From Sphingomonadales bacterium (lineage in GTDB: Bacteria > Pseudomonadota > Alphaproteobacteria > Sphingomonadales > Sphingomonadaceae): a stretch of 7,420 nt of DNA. Position numbers and translations under genes: made by a program. The DNA lies in contig JAIXPM010000005.1 of the NCBI GenBank assembly GCA_027486275.1, positions 1-7,420 of the forward strand, read 5' to 3'. Shown here piece by piece: positions 6,783-7,420 of this stretch (position 1 is its first letter; each line of letters begins with the position of its first letter). The notes under the pieces are model-generated. The model was not told the origin of the DNA, ran no database searches, and saw nothing but the letters and a program-made list of their open reading frames with translations.

Positions 6783-7148
6783 ATGGTGAAATCCTGGGGC
6801 CTTGGCGCGGTGCTGCTGCTGGCTGGCTTTGGCGCCGGTTTGGCGGTCGCACAGGTGCAAACCGGGCGCACGCCGCAATTCGCCAACGAAGAGGTGAAAG
6901 TGTGGCGTTCGGTGATTGCGGTTGGCAATCCGCTGCCGTTGCACCGCCACGATCATCCGCGCGTGCTGATCGCCTTGAAGGGCGGCACCATGGATATCCG
7001 CGAGGAAACCGGCCAGTCGGACATCCAGAACTGGGAAACCGGCAAGGCCTATTGGTTGCCGGCCAATCCCAAGACGTTGCATCAGGATGTGAACGTGGGC
7101 AAGGAACCCATTGAAGTCATGGTGGTGGAGCTGCAGAAAGCGTGGTGA
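6783..7148 (+). CDS. Small exported cupin-domain protein
   Basis: Three in-frame ATG codons occur at 6768, 6777 and 6783. The last is preferred because GGGGAG (6770-6775) lies 7 nt before it, giving 121 residues. Residues 1-23 form a signal peptide (MVKSWG, a Leu/Ala/Gly core, then AVA before QVQ). The single beta-barrel domain shows cupin motif 1 with H54-x-H56 and motif 2 with G87, P93 and H100, which would give three histidine metal ligands. The glutamate normally found a few residues after HxH is missing; the stretch reads [10 protein letters not shown]. The product probably sits in the periplasm and binds a metal or small ligand; no specific reaction can be assigned. The gene lies between the DUF6491-like gene and tlyA, and its stop overlaps the GTG of tlyA. 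Confidence 0.8.
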   Translation: MVKSWGLGAVLLLAGFGAGLAVAQVQTGRTPQFANEEVKVWRSVIAVGNPLPLHRHDHPRVLIALKGGTMDIREETGQSDIQNWETGKAYWLPANPKTLHQDVNVGKEPIEVMVVELQKAW

Positions 7149-7420
7149 AGTCCCGCGTCGATCAACTGCTGGTGGAACGCGGCCTGGTTGAAAGCCGTAC
7201 CCGCGCGCAGGCGCTGGTGATGGCCGGCCTCGTGTTTTCCGGTGACCGCAAGATCGCCAAGTCTGGCGACACGCTGGCTGCAGATGCGCCGCTGGAGGTG
7301 GAGGGTCGTGACCATCCCTGGGTGTCGCGCGGCGGCATCAAGCTCGATCACGGTCTTACCCATTTCGGCTGGGACGTGGCTGGCTCGGTCGCCATCGATG
7401 TCGGCTCCTCGACCGGCGGC
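7145..7420 (+). CDS. tlyA: TlyA family rRNA 2'-O-methyltransferase / hemolysin A (N-terminal part)
   Basis: The GTG at 7145 overlaps the TGA of the cupin gene (GTGA), and 92 residues are visible before the window ends in frame. Residues 4-60 are an S4 RNA-binding domain ([28 protein letters not shown], split here by position: 3-30), and the WVSRGG-x-KL stretch (59-67) is the TlyA link to the methyltransferase domain. K66 matches the first lysine of the K-D-K-E tetrad of 2'-O-methyltransferases. DVGSSTGG (85-92) is the S-adenosylmethionine motif I. In mycobacteria TlyA methylates C1409 of 16S and C1920 of 23S rRNA; some relatives methylate only 23S, and the present fragment cannot decide. The hemolysin name is historical. 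GTG start and overlap point to translational coupling with the cupin. Confidence 0.92.
   Translation, partial: MKSRVDQLLVERGLVESRTRAQALVMAGLVFSGDRKIAKSGDTLAADAPLEVEGRDHPWVSRGGIKLDHGLTHFGWDVAGSVAIDVGSSTGG

Noticed and set aside
6378..7082. Upstream extension of the tgt frame on the minus strand (about 235 extra codons)
   Set aside because: No Tgt homology exists before MTRFAFNI, and the stretch is antisense to the DUF6491-like and cupin genes, both supported by signal peptides and motifs.

Overview
The window is GC-rich with dense, closely spaced genes, which suggests an alphaproteobacterium. The protein types fit Sphingomonadales best: a PldB-like hydrolase, a D-arginine-dehydrogenase-like flavoprotein, an autotransporter with PATR repeats, a Zymomonas-like Tgt, a DUF6491-like protein and TlyA. 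This placement is inferred from protein resemblance recalled from memory, not from a search.

Left part (1-1526): two plus-strand genes overlap by ATGA. They are the C-terminal end of an alpha/beta hydrolase and a complete FAD-dependent D-amino-acid-dehydrogenase-like oxidoreductase. The next 114 bp (1527-1640) hold a candidate promoter and a palindromic ribosome binding site.

Centre (1641-5039): one large autotransporter of about 1132 residues. It has a signal peptide, an N-terminal domain of about 385 residues resembling the IgGFc-binding (FCGBP N-terminal) family, a nine-proline hinge, a short ordinary PATR-type passenger, and a C-terminal beta-barrel ending in Phe. The FCGBP-like domain appears to be built from four units of about 83-97 residues. 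It carries the only two cysteines of the protein. This is the most interesting object in the window: an animal-mucus-type domain displayed by a bacterial type Va secretion protein.

Convergent junction (5040-5237): no gene. It holds one GC-rich hairpin just after the autotransporter and two copies of a 37-nt palindromic repeat, the second ending 2 nt before the tgt stop codon.

Right part (5238-7420): tgt (queuine/preQ1 tRNA-guanine transglycosylase) runs on the minus strand. Divergent from it is a tight plus-strand cluster: a small four-cysteine exported protein resembling DUF6491, a small exported cupin, and the start of a TlyA-type rRNA 2'-O-methyltransferase, which overlaps the cupin stop by GTGA and is cut by the window end. 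The two RNA-modification genes flank the two small envelope proteins. No mobile element, CRISPR array, tRNA or rRNA was seen.
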